Part shown: piece by piece, positions 18,116 through 26,309 of the stretch | How the letters are laid out: each line of letters begins with the position of its first letter | How positions within the stretch are numbered: position 1 is the first letter of the stretch | DNA from: Bacteroidota bacterium | Lineage (GTDB): Bacteria > Bacteroidota > Bacteroidia > Flavobacteriales > Weeksellaceae | Length of the DNA: 64,000 nt | Reading direction: 5' to 3' | Assembly: GCA_018902795.1 (NCBI GenBank) | Contig: JAHIQD010000003.1 | Coordinates: forward strand, 1 to 64,000 | The notes under the pieces: model-generated | Database searches by the model: none | Told to the model about the DNA's origin: nothing | What the model saw: only the letters and a program-made list of their open reading frames with translations | Made by a program: the position numbers and the translations under genes

Positions 18116-18781
18116 TTATGCATTTTTTACCGACTGCACGGTTTCCAGAACCTTTCTGGTTTCAGATTCCATTTCGGAATAATTCTGTTCGGACATCAGT
18201 TTTTTACTGATCAGCTTGCTTCCCATTCCTACTGCTGAAACGCCGGCTTTGAACCAGCCTTCGATGTTTTCACGGGTGGTATCCACGCCGCCTGTGGGCA
18301 TAAATAACAGATTCGGGAAGATATCTTTTATTCCGCTTAAAAAATCAGGGCCGAGCATGTTTCCCGGGAAAAGTTTGATAAATTTCACGCCCGCATTTTC
18401 TGCCGCGATGATTTCAGTGGGCGTCATACAGCCCGGGCTGTAAAACTTGTCCTGGCTGATAAGGAAATCTGCAACTTCCGGTACAAAACCCGGACTGATA
18501 AAGAAATCAGCGCCGGCTTCCACAAAATCTTTGGCCTGCTGAAGGTTTTTGATGGTACCGATTCCCAGAAGCAGATCCTGCATTTCGGAATCTCTGGTTT
18601 CCACCATTTTTTTGAAATTATTCAACGCGGCTTCACCACGGTTGGTATATTCTACGGCACGGATTCCGGCGCGGTAAATCGCACGCAGGGTTTCAATCGT
18701 TACCGTTGCATCGGCATTGAAATATAAGGGCAAGATTCCCTGCTTTACTACGGCATCGGAAACTTTCTGAATATTGCTCAT
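18116..18781 (-). CDS. eda: KDPG/KHG aldolase
   Basis: Splits 2-keto-3-deoxy-6-phosphogluconate into pyruvate and glyceraldehyde 3-phosphate, the end point of the uronate pathway. The 221-residue class I aldolase has the Schiff-base Lys in FIKLFPG (Lys136) and the general base Glu44 in AVEYTNRG. It is followed in the operon by the transporter and preceded by the YhcH-family gene. Confidence 0.95.
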   Translation of the reverse strand: MSNIQKVSDAVVKQGILPLYFNADATVTIETLRAIYRAGIRAVEYTNRGEAALNNFKKMVETRDSEMQDLLLGIGTIKNLQQAKDFVEAGADFFISPGFVPEVADFLISQDKFYSPGCMTPTEIIAAENAGVKFIKLFPGNMLGPDFLSGIKDIFPNLLFMPTGGVDTTRENIEGWFKAGVSAVGMGSKLISKKLMSEQNYSEMESETRKVLETVQSVKNA

Positions 18782-18791
18782 TTGATCTGAA

Positions 18792-19241
18792 TTAAATTTT
18801 TACTTTAAATACTAATTTCCTGATTTCATCATCACCAATCATCGGTGCATGGACGTCATCCGGATAAAAAATCACAAACTGACGGTCTTTTAAACTGAAA
18901 AACATATCCGGCTCGTCCTCAAAAAAGAGAACATCCTTTGCCGGATCATACTCGCCTTTCGGTGAAGCGCAGGTTTCCCGCGGTTTCCACCCGATGGTTT
19001 CATGACCTTTTACACAAACCTGAATGTCGATATTGGTATTGTGACATTCAAATTTCTTTAAACTTTCTTCTGCGGTTTTTCCGGTTTTCTGGCTGACAAT
19101 TACTTTCAGGCCTTCTTCAATCTGTACCGTTCCGTCAGGCAAAGCCATCAGATCATTTTCCTGAATAAATTTAAAAGCGCTGGAAAATAAAGGATGCAGC
19201 CCGAAATATTTCTCCGCATTATGTAGTGAATCTATAATCAT
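18792..19241 (-). CDS. YhcH/YjgK/YiaL family protein
   Basis: A 149-residue cupin-like protein of the YhcH/YjgK/YiaL (DUF386) family, with FYPDDVHAPMIG near the C-terminus giving a likely metal-ligand His. Members sit in many sugar-acid operons, and for most the reaction is unproven (an anomerase or isomerase role is proposed for some). It lies ten bases from eda and twelve from kdgK, so it belongs to the uronate unit. A role in preparing an open-chain or anomeric uronate form is inference. Confidence 0.88.
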   Translation of the reverse strand: MIIDSLHNAEKYFGLHPLFSSAFKFIQENDLMALPDGTVQIEEGLKVIVSQKTGKTAEESLKKFECHNTNIDIQVCVKGHETIGWKPRETCASPKGEYDPAKDVLFFEDEPDMFFSLKDRQFVIFYPDDVHAPMIGDDEIRKLVFKVKI

Positions 19242-19253
19242 CGCCGGGATATT

Positions 19254-20294
19254 TTATCTTGCAACACGTCCGGAAGCATCGCCGCCCATCAGTTTGGTCA
19301 CTTCATCTACGGTCACCAGGTTGGCATCGCCTTTAATGGTATGTTTAAGACATGAAGCCGCTACAGCGAAATCCAGTGCGTTCTGGTCATCATCAGGATA
19401 AGTCAACAGTCCGTAGATCAGTCCGCCCATGAAAGAGTCTCCTCCTCCGACACGGTCAACGATATCGGTGATCTGATACTGTCTTGTCTGCAGCATTTCC
19501 TTACCGTCATATAAAACTCCGGCCCAGGTATTGTGGGAAGCAGAGATGGAACCTCTTAACGTAGTAATTACTTTTTTGGCTTTCGGGAACTTCTGCATCA
19601 TCTGCTGACAAACGGATAAAAATGCTTCCGCCTTTACATCGTGACCGTGAGTCTGCACCGCCGCACCGTCGGGTTTGATACCGAAATGCATTTCCGCGTC
19701 TTCTTCGTTTCCGAGGATGATGTCGCAGTAAGAAGTAAGTTCGGTCATGATTTTTTCTCTGTCTCCGCCATATTTCCAGAGTTTGGCTCTGTAATTCAGG
19801 TCGGTGGAAATGGTAAGTCCAAGTTGGCTTGCAGCTTTTACGGCTTCCAGACATACATCAGCAGAACTTTGGGAAATCGCCGGCGTAATTCCGGTCCAGT
19901 GGAACCATTCCGCTCCTGCAAAAACCTCTTCCCAGTTCACCATTCCCGGCTGAATTTCAGCCATTGCAGAATGGGCTCTGTCGTAAACCACCTTGCTTCC
20001 TCTGGAAACAGCACCGGTTTCAAGGAAATAAATTCCCAAACGGTCTCCGCCCCAGACAATTTTATCTACACCTACGCCTCTTTTACGCATCTCCATCATA
20101 GCGCACTGGCCGATATCGTTTTTTGGCAAACGGGTTACGAAATCTACAGGAATTCCATAATTCGCCAATGATACTGCCACATTGGATTCGCCTCCGCCGT
20201 ATACAACATCGAAATTATCAGCCTGCGAAAATCTTAAAAATCCCTGTGGTGCAAGCCTAAGCATTATTTCACCGAAAGTAACTACTCTACTCAT
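19254..20294 (-). CDS. kdgK: 2-keto-3-deoxygluconate kinase
   Basis: A PfkB-family sugar kinase of 346 residues that phosphorylates KDG to KDPG with ATP. The N-terminal sugar-binding segment (YGGGESNVAVSLANYG) and the C-terminal motif VDRVGGGDSFMGG, with the catalytic Asp, are clear. The usual GAGD is GGGD here. It lies between the kdgF cupin and the YhcH-family gene in the uronate operon, where the unsaturated and saturated branches meet. Confidence 0.93.
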   Translation of the reverse strand: MSRVVTFGEIMLRLAPQGFLRFSQADNFDVVYGGGESNVAVSLANYGIPVDFVTRLPKNDIGQCAMMEMRKRGVGVDKIVWGGDRLGIYFLETGAVSRGSKVVYDRAHSAMAEIQPGMVNWEEVFAGAEWFHWTGITPAISQSSADVCLEAVKAASQLGLTISTDLNYRAKLWKYGGDREKIMTELTSYCDIILGNEEDAEMHFGIKPDGAAVQTHGHDVKAEAFLSVCQQMMQKFPKAKKVITTLRGSISASHNTWAGVLYDGKEMLQTRQYQITDIVDRVGGGDSFMGGLIYGLLTYPDDDQNALDFAVAASCLKHTIKGDANLVTVDEVTKLMGGDASGRVAR

Positions 20295-20319
20295 CTGTCT
20301 ATATTTTTAATGTATAATT

Positions 20320-20646
20320 TTATCTGTTTAAAAAGTCTTCACGCATTGGGCTGAAAGACTCGATTAGAACGCCGTCTTCCAGGCAGACAACACCGTGCAT
20401 GATATTGGTGGGCAGGAAAAATGAATCTCCTGTTTTCAGAACTTTTTTATTTTCTTCAATCTGAACTTCAAATGATCCGGAAGCGATATAAGCGGCCTGC
20501 GAATGAATATGCTGATGCAGTTTGCCAATTCCGCCTTTTTTAAAACGCACAATGGTCAGCATCAGTGAATCATCAAAACCGACAACTGCCCGGTCTAAAT
20601 TTTCATCTATTTTTTCCCACTTATAATTGCTTTGCTCTAAAAACAT
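20320..20646 (-). CDS. kdgF: unsaturated-uronate linearising cupin KdgF
   Basis: A 108-residue single-domain cupin. The metal-binding pattern is His44, His46 or His48, Gln50 and His84 (in LHQHIHSQ and NIMHGV). The C-terminal SPMREDFL stretch is characteristic of KdgF, which opens 4,5-unsaturated galacturonate to 5-keto-4-deoxyuronate for KduI. It lies between uxaC and kdgK. Its presence means the cell need not rely on spontaneous ring opening of lyase products. Confidence 0.9.
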   Translation of the reverse strand: MFLEQSNYKWEKIDENLDRAVVGFDDSLMLTIVRFKKGGIGKLHQHIHSQAAYIASGSFEVQIEENKKVLKTGDSFFLPTNIMHGVVCLEDGVLIESFSPMREDFLNR

Positions 20647-20659
20647 TTGGTTTTAAATT

Positions 20660-22066
20660 TTAGAAATTGAAATATTCTTTCGCATTATGATAACTGATAT
20701 CCGAAACGATTTTACCAATCCATTCCATATCATTCGGAAGTTCACCACGCTGGATTTCGTCACCGAGAAGATTACAGAGTACGCGTCTGAAATATTCATG
20801 TCTTGGTAAAGAAAGGAAACTTCTGGAATCCGTCAGCATCCCGATAAAACAGCTTAAAAGTCCCATATTGGAAAGGGCATTCATCTGTTTCGTCATGCCG
20901 TCTTTCTGATCCAGAAACCACCAGCCGGAACCGAACTGTACTTTTCCTTTTACACTGCCGTCATTAAAATTCCCGATCATGGTCGCGAATACTTCGTTAT
21001 CAGCAGGATTAAGATTATAAATAATGGTCTTGGTCAGTTTGTCATTAGAATCCAGACGGTTTAAGAATGCGGAAAGCTGCCGTGCCTGAGAAAGATCTCC
21101 AATGGAATCCCATCCTGTATCAGGTCCGAGAATTCGGTGCATTCTCGCATTATTATTTCTCAGAGCTCCAAGGTGGAACTGCTGCACCCAGCCAAAACTA
21201 TGGTAAGATTCTGCAAGGAAAATAAGGATGGCGCTCTGGAATTTCAACGCTTCCTCTCCGGAAATCTGATCTCCGTCTCTGCGTTTTCTGAATATTGCGG
21301 AGATTTCATTTTCGGTAAATTCTGCAGAAAAAATCTGGTCAAGTCCGTGATCGGAAAGTCTGCATCCGTTCTCGTTGAAATAAGAAATTCTTTTGGTTAA
21401 AGCTTCACACAGATCAGCATAAGTACTGATCTCAATTCCTGCAGCCTCAGCCAAAGTATTCACATATTCATTATAGCCTTCATTTTCAATCAGGATCGCT
21501 TTGTCCGGCCTGAAAGCAGTGCTTACTTTAATATTGAAATCGCTTGCTGCTATTTTTTTGTGATGCTCTAAGCTGTCCACAGGATCTTCCGTAGTACACA
21601 CCAGTTCAGCATTCATTTTCCTCAAAAGGTTTTGCGTGCTGTATTCGGGCGAACTGATCTTTTCAGAAGCTTCGGCATAGATTTTCTCTGCCGTATTTTC
21701 ATTCAGTAAGTCGTAGATATCGAAATACCGCGCCAGTTCCAGATGCGTCCAGTGAAACAGAGGATTCCTCAGTGTATACGGAACTGTTTTTCCCCACTGC
21801 AGAAATTTGTCTTTTGCAGCCGCATCTCCGGTAATGAAATTTTCATTGACCCCTAAAGTCCGCATTGCGCGCCATTTGTAATGATCACCGTTGATCCAGG
21901 CTTCTGTAATATTTCCGAAAACATGGTTATCCGCAATCAGTGCCGGTGAAAGGTGATTGTGATAATCGATAATCGGCTGGTTTTTCGAAAAGTTGTGGTA
22001 CAGCTCTTCGGCATATTTGTTTTCAAGAAGAAAGTTGTCGTGAATAAAATTTGTTTTCATTTTCAA
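20660..22066 (-). CDS. uxaC: glucuronate/galacturonate isomerase
   Basis: An amidohydrolase-fold isomerase of 468 residues that turns D-galacturonate into D-tagaturonate (and glucuronate into fructuronate). The N-terminal metal motif is DYHNHLSP, and RAMRTLGV plus LGALRNNNARMH are typical of UxaC. The first ATG and one two codons later are both possible starts. It follows kduD by six bases in the operon. Confidence 0.95.
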   Translation of the reverse strand: MKMKTNFIHDNFLLENKYAEELYHNFSKNQPIIDYHNHLSPALIADNHVFGNITEAWINGDHYKWRAMRTLGVNENFITGDAAAKDKFLQWGKTVPYTLRNPLFHWTHLELARYFDIYDLLNENTAEKIYAEASEKISSPEYSTQNLLRKMNAELVCTTEDPVDSLEHHKKIAASDFNIKVSTAFRPDKAILIENEGYNEYVNTLAEAAGIEISTYADLCEALTKRISYFNENGCRLSDHGLDQIFSAEFTENEISAIFRKRRDGDQISGEEALKFQSAILIFLAESYHSFGWVQQFHLGALRNNNARMHRILGPDTGWDSIGDLSQARQLSAFLNRLDSNDKLTKTIIYNLNPADNEVFATMIGNFNDGSVKGKVQFGSGWWFLDQKDGMTKQMNALSNMGLLSCFIGMLTDSRSFLSLPRHEYFRRVLCNLLGDEIQRGELPNDMEWIGKIVSDISYHNAKEYFNF

Positions 22067-22072
22067 TAATGA

Positions 22073-22858
22073 TTAATCTTCATTCGAAGGTTTTCCGATG
22101 GTGGCTAAAATTCCGCCATCTACGTAAATAATCTGTCCGTTTACAAAATTGCTGGCTGCCGATGCGAGAAAAACTGCCGCACCGCCAAGATCTTCGGGGT
22201 TCCCCCATCTTCCCGCAGGAGTTCTGCTGATGATGAATTCGTTAAAGGGATTTCCGTCGACGCGGATAGGCTCAGTCTGCGAGGTCGCAAAATAACCCGG
22301 ACCGATTCCGTTAACCTGAATATTATGCTTTGCCCATTCTGTCGCAAGGTTTCTGGTGAGCATTTTTAAACCTCCTTTTGCGGCGGCATAGGCGGAAACG
22401 CTGTTTCTTCCGAGCTCGCTCATCATGGAGCAGATATTGATAATCTTGCCTTCATTTCGCTCAATCATCTGTTTTACAACCAGTTGAGACATAACAAAAG
22501 GCCCAACCAGATCCACATCGATCACGCGTCTGAAATCTCCAACCGCCATGGAAATGGCCGGCTCGCGTTTGATAATTCCGGCATTATTCACCAGAATATG
22601 GATTCCTCCGGCTTCTTCAGTAATCAGATCTACATATTTCGCGGCTTCATTTTCGTCGGTAACGTCAAAAAGATATCCTTTTGCGTCATAACATTTGGAG
22701 TGATAGTAAGCCAAGGCATCCTCCATTTTCTGCGGCGTAGTGCCGGTGATGAGGAGTTTTGCACCCGCGGTAGCCAGAGCTTCCGCCATTGCCATTCCAA
22801 GGCCGTGTGTACCGCCGGTAATGAGCGCATTTTTATTTTTTAAACTGAATAATTCCAT
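22073..22858 (-). CDS. kduD: 2-dehydro-3-deoxy-D-gluconate 5-dehydrogenase
   Basis: A short-chain dehydrogenase of 261 residues that reduces 2,5-diketo-3-deoxygluconate to KDG. It has the cofactor motif TGGTHGLG (15-22), NNAG, a catalytic Tyr-Lys pair in SAYAAAKGG, and GPGYFATSQTEP typical of KduD. Two bases separate it from kduI, its functional partner, which indicates coupling. Confidence 0.95.
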   Translation of the reverse strand: MELFSLKNKNALITGGTHGLGMAMAEALATAGAKLLITGTTPQKMEDALAYYHSKCYDAKGYLFDVTDENEAAKYVDLITEEAGGIHILVNNAGIIKREPAISMAVGDFRRVIDVDLVGPFVMSQLVVKQMIERNEGKIINICSMMSELGRNSVSAYAAAKGGLKMLTRNLATEWAKHNIQVNGIGPGYFATSQTEPIRVDGNPFNEFIISRTPAGRWGNPEDLGGAAVFLASAASNFVNGQIIYVDGGILATIGKPSNED

Positions 22859-22860
22859 GT

Positions 22861-23703
22861 TTATCTTAATTCGTTAGGAGCACAGATGTCCATATCGCCG
22901 TAATCTAAATTTTCACCTGCCATTCCCCAGATAAAGGAATAGTTGGAAGTGCCCGCTCCGCTGTGTATAGACCATTCCGGTGAAAGTACCGCTTCGTTGT
23001 TCTGCATAAAAATATGTCGCGTCTGTTGTGGCTCGCCCATAAAATGGGAAATCGTCTGCCCTTCTTCCAGATCGAAATAGAAATAAGCTTCCATCCTTCT
23101 TGAATGGGTGTGAGCAGGCATCGTGTTCCAGATATTTCCCGGGAGCAACTCTGTAAGTCCCATCTGAAGTTGGTTGGTTTCAACAATGCTGTTAACAATC
23201 AGTTTGTTCAGAACTCTTCGGTTAGCCAATTTTTCTTCACCAAGCTGAATAACCTCTGCGTTTTCTTTCCCTACTTTTTTGGTGGGGAATTTTTCGTGAG
23301 CCGGTGCAGAATTTAGATAAAACAAAGCAGGATTGCTGCTGTCTTTGCTTACAAACAGTACTTCCTTCACTCCTTTTCCAATATAAAGCGCTTCTTTTTT
23401 ATCAAGTTCGAACACTTCACCGTCAACATGAACTTCTCCGCTTCCGCCCACATTAATGATTCCGATTTCTCTCCGGTCAAGGAAGTTTTCGGATTTAAGG
23501 TAAGGGATGGTTTCAAGGGAAAGTTTTTCATTGATCGGCATTGCACCGCCCACAATGAATCTGTCATACATGGAATACACAAGATTCACCTCATTCTCTG
23601 TAAAGAGATGCTGCATTAAAAACTCGCTGCGGAGTTTATCGGTATCATAGGATTTTACATCTGCAGGATTCGCTGCGTACCTGAAACTAAAATTGGTCTT
23701 CAT
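22861..23703 (-). CDS. kduI: 5-keto-4-deoxyuronate isomerase
   Basis: Converts 5-keto-4-deoxyuronate to 2,5-diketo-3-deoxygluconate. The start is placed at ATG 23703 (MKTNFSFRYAANPADV, 280 residues) because the in-frame extension to 23730 runs through the operator palindrome and matches no KduI N-terminus. Zinc ligands lie in MPAHTHSRRMEAY and in the later SIHSGAGTSNY region. It is the first gene of the ten-gene uronate operon. Confidence 0.95.
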   Translation of the reverse strand: MKTNFSFRYAANPADVKSYDTDKLRSEFLMQHLFTENEVNLVYSMYDRFIVGGAMPINEKLSLETIPYLKSENFLDRREIGIINVGGSGEVHVDGEVFELDKKEALYIGKGVKEVLFVSKDSSNPALFYLNSAPAHEKFPTKKVGKENAEVIQLGEEKLANRRVLNKLIVNSIVETNQLQMGLTELLPGNIWNTMPAHTHSRRMEAYFYFDLEEGQTISHFMGEPQQTRHIFMQNNEAVLSPEWSIHSGAGTSNYSFIWGMAGENLDYGDMDICAPNELR

Positions 23704-23713
23704 AATATTTATC

Positions 23714-23735
23714 TGTAATCGATTACACAAAGATA
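23714..23735 (-). promoter_or_regulatory. LacI-type operator abutting the uronate operon -7 box
   Basis: A minus-strand -7 box TATCTTTG (23735-23728) is followed directly by the perfect palindrome TGTAATCGATTACA (23727-23714), ten bases before the kduI ATG. This is the same site and arrangement as the other two operators. Confidence 0.88.
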
Positions 23736-23778
23736 TATATTTTTTTTAAATGGGGAGAAAATTTTCGCTAAAAAAAAG

Positions 23779-23866
23779 GAACTTCTTTAAACAGCGGTAA
23801 ACACTGTCTATACCGCAAGTGCTTCAGCTGATAGGATGCACCTGACTTTGGCCGTCGGAGAAGTTC
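23779..23866. other. structured 88-base element with multi-branch fold
   Basis: The closing stem GAACTTCT/AGAAGTTC (23779-23786 with 23859-23866) encloses three helices: GCGGTA/TACCGC (23794-23799 with 23811-23816), GTGC/GCAC (23819-23822 with 23838-23841) and GAC/GTC (23844-23846 with 23854-23856). On the minus strand a seven-T run follows. It lies between the two divergent predicted promoters and so in neither leader. It could be a small RNA, a REP/MITE-type element or a relic. I cannot name it. Confidence 0.5.
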
Positions 23867-23924
23867 TTCATTTGTAATTTATTAAATTAAGTTACAAACT
23901 GATGCTGTGTTCTAAAATAATATG

Positions 23925-23932
23925 TAATTTTG
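23925..23932 (+). promoter_or_regulatory. predicted -7 box of the secreted GH28
   Basis: TAATTTTG fits TAnnTTTG, 65 bases upstream of the ATG at 23997. No copy of the LacI-type palindrome lies in this intergenic promoter region. Confidence 0.5.
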
Positions 23933-23996
23933 ACCCGAAATAATTTTTGTTTCACCCGTTTTACTAAGATTCTAATATTCATTAACACTTCCTGTT

Positions 23997-25514
23997 ATGC
24001 GTTTCGACCTCAGAAAAAAAATACTCGTTTCTATAGTGGCTGTATGCAGCCTGCAATCGATTAACTCTCAAACTCCTGAATGGCAGCCCTACCTGGATAA
24101 GGCACCGTTTAAAATCACTCTTCCGGAGCTTCCCAAAAACACAGCGCAGAAAAACATCTCCGTGGTTTCATTCGGTGCGGTTGCGGACGGCAAAACTTTA
24201 AATACCGCAGCTTTTCAGAAAGCCATCGACCAAAGCAGCAAAGACGGCAATACTGTCATCAATGTTCCCGCAGGAACCTGGCTTCTGGGTCCCATTGAAC
24301 TTAAAAGCAACATCACCCTTCACCTCAGCAAAGGTGCCCTGATGCAGTTTACAAAAGACCGTTCACAGTATCCGCTGATCGCAAAAAATTCTGCCGGAAC
24401 TGAGTATTTCGTTATGTCTCCGGTATATGCCCGCGATGTTCAGAATGTGGCAATTACTGGCGAAGGCACGATCGACGGCGGCGGTGACAGTTGGCGGCCG
24501 GTAAAAAAAGGAAAAGTAAGCCCCGAATTCTGGGAAAACCTCATCAGAACAGGAGTCTTAAGCGAAGACAAAAAAGTGTGGTGGCCTTCAGCTGACGCCA
24601 TGAACGGCGAAAAAATCATTGAATCCCTGAAAAAGAAAACCAGTCCTGTGGCAGCGGATTTCGAAAGAACCCGCGATTATCTCCGTCCATACATGATGAA
24701 CCTCATCAACTGCAAAAACTTAAGGGTACAGGGAATCACCATACAGAACTCCCCGAAACTGACTGTTTACGTTTCCCAGTCCGACGGCGTTCTGCTGACT
24801 GACCTGAAGGTCCTCAACCCTAAATATGGACAGAATACCGATGGAATCGACATCAGCGGCTCCAGAAATGTGCTGGTATACAACTGTACCGTGGATGTTG
24901 GCGACGACGGAATCTGCATGAAAAGCAGCAGCTCCAAAAACAGTGACGGTCCGCGTCTGGAAAATATAATCATTGCTAAGTCAACAGTACTGCAGGCTCA
25001 CGGCGGCTTCTCCATCGGATCGAATACCGATGGCGGCATGAACAATATTTTTGTGACCGACTGCTATTTTGACGGTACCGACATCGGAATCCGTGTAAAG
25101 AGCAACCAGGGCATCGGCGGTAAGGTGAGCAATATTTATATTGAAAACATCACCATGAACAACATTGTGGATGAAGCGATTTATCTGACTTCATTTTACG
25201 AGAACAGACAGGTCGGCAAAACGCCGGTAGTTTACGACAACCCTCTGGAAGAAAAAATCCCTGAATATTCAAATTTCTATTTTAAAAATATCACTGTTAA
25301 CGGTGCGGAAACCGCTGTAAAACTGATCGGTCTGGAAAACTCACCCATCCATGATCTGTTTTTCGAAAATGTAAACATCACGGCAAATAATGGTTTTGTA
25401 GCTGAAAACACAAAGAATATTACCATGAAAAAAACGCAGTTTCAGGTTCCCGGAAACAAATTTAATCTGAAAAATACGGCCAATATTGTACTGGATGGGA
25501 AGATGGTGAAATAA
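23997..25514 (+). CDS. secreted GH28 polygalacturonase
   Basis: A 505-residue family 28 glycoside hydrolase with an N-terminal signal peptide (about 1-24) and no lipobox or T9SS tail, so probably periplasmic. The GH28 catalytic set is clear: NTDGIDISGS, GDDGICMKSS, AHGGFSIGS and IGIRVKSNQG (RVK for RIK). It has the longer N-terminal layout of rhamnogalacturonase/exo-polygalacturonase-like Bacteroidota enzymes and differs from the lipoprotein GH28 at 10705. It is divergent from the uronate operon and completes the locus. Confidence 0.92.
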   Translation: MRFDLRKKILVSIVAVCSLQSINSQTPEWQPYLDKAPFKITLPELPKNTAQKNISVVSFGAVADGKTLNTAAFQKAIDQSSKDGNTVINVPAGTWLLGPIELKSNITLHLSKGALMQFTKDRSQYPLIAKNSAGTEYFVMSPVYARDVQNVAITGEGTIDGGGDSWRPVKKGKVSPEFWENLIRTGVLSEDKKVWWPSADAMNGEKIIESLKKKTSPVAADFERTRDYLRPYMMNLINCKNLRVQGITIQNSPKLTVYVSQSDGVLLTDLKVLNPKYGQNTDGIDISGSRNVLVYNCTVDVGDDGICMKSSSSKNSDGPRLENIIIAKSTVLQAHGGFSIGSNTDGGMNNIFVTDCYFDGTDIGIRVKSNQGIGGKVSNIYIENITMNNIVDEAIYLTSFYENRQVGKTPVVYDNPLEEKIPEYSNFYFKNITVNGAETAVKLIGLENSPIHDLFFENVNITANNGFVAENTKNITMKKTQFQVPGNKFNLKNTANIVLDGKMVK

Positions 25515-25804
25515 ACTCTTTCCAGCAGCCAGATTCCGGGATAGTTCGTGTATTTCTGCAAGGGACAATTCTTTGCAAAAACTTACACTGGGAACCAGTG
25601 AATACAGATGGAAGACATCTTAAAAAGCCTGAAAGATACCAAAAGCAGATTTTAAGAAAATACGTTTGAAATATGGCAATTTTTATTTCCCTTTTTTGCT
25701 TTTACAATAAACTTATTAACCCTGATCATGGTCAATATTATAGAATATTAGATACTTTTAAAGTGTACTTAAAAATTTACTTTCTGTGAATAACTTTATA
25801 GGAT
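25515..25804. other. gene-free junction between pectin locus and accessory island
   Basis: An A/T-rich stretch between convergent genes. I see one perfect hairpin, CACTGG/CCAGTG (25586-25600), without a T-run, and no clear terminator or attachment repeat. Base composition shifts to more A/T from here onward. Confidence 0.5.
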
Positions 25805-26305
25805 CTATTTTGTCAAATTTATAATATCAAACTGCGGTAATTCTATAGTTTCGAGGAAGTTTGCCGTGATAGACTGTAAATATGAATCATCTTTTATATC
25901 TTCTTCTAAAAAATCTTCAATGTCGGGGTGGTGTGATAATATTTTCGCATCACTGATTTTGAGCCTGTGGCGAATGTTTTTGAAGAATTTTATCTCCGCA
26001 TATTCTATAAGTTCGTCAGCATTTATAGTTTTGATAGCAAAATCTATGAGGGTTATTTCTTCTTTTTCAGTAAGCGCTGAACTATCCAGTTCGTCTAAAT
26101 AGTGTTGGATGAATTGTTTTCCATTGATATTAATTTCTTTGACCAGTGAATTAATCTCATGGTGAAGTTCTAGGTCATTGAACATGTCTGACGAGGCGCT
26201 AAGATTCTCTATCGCATAAATTTCTCGCTGATCAATATGTCCGTCCGATGCCATACAGCAAAAAGCCGTTTTCAGTAATAGTTTTTCAAATTTTGATACT
26301 TCCAT
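25805..26305 (-). CDS. TerB-like protein
   Basis: About 166 residues (start at ATG 26305, four bases after the preceding stop, rather than ATG 26326, which overlaps it). The helical protein resembles the TerB/DjlA-N fold: KTAFCCMASDGHIDQREIYAIE near the N-terminus, with acidic residues typical of the metal-binding TerB site, and ADELIEYAEIKFFKNIRHRL in the second half. TerB proteins occur in tellurite-resistance and stress or conflict gene clusters, often beside kinases. It is the last gene of the seven-gene accessory operon. Function here is unknown. Confidence 0.7.
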   Translation of the reverse strand: MEVSKFEKLLLKTAFCCMASDGHIDQREIYAIENLSASSDMFNDLELHHEINSLVKEININGKQFIQHYLDELDSSALTEKEEITLIDFAIKTINADELIEYAEIKFFKNIRHRLKISDAKILSHHPDIEDFLEEDIKDDSYLQSITANFLETIELPQFDIINLTK

Positions 26306-26309
26306 AATT

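Noticed and set aside
18792..19241. Calling the YhcH-family gene a beta-galactosidase subunit
   Set aside because: That label is an old family name; context and size support a uronate pathway accessory instead.
23779..23866. tRNA or tmRNA reading of the structured element
   Set aside because: Arm lengths do not fit and there is no T-loop TTC motif or anticodon arm of the right size.
24052..24065. Operator-like TGCAATCGATTAAC at the start of the secreted GH28 gene
   Set aside because: Only 11 of 14 positions match, it lies inside the coding sequence, and it does not touch the predicted -7 box.
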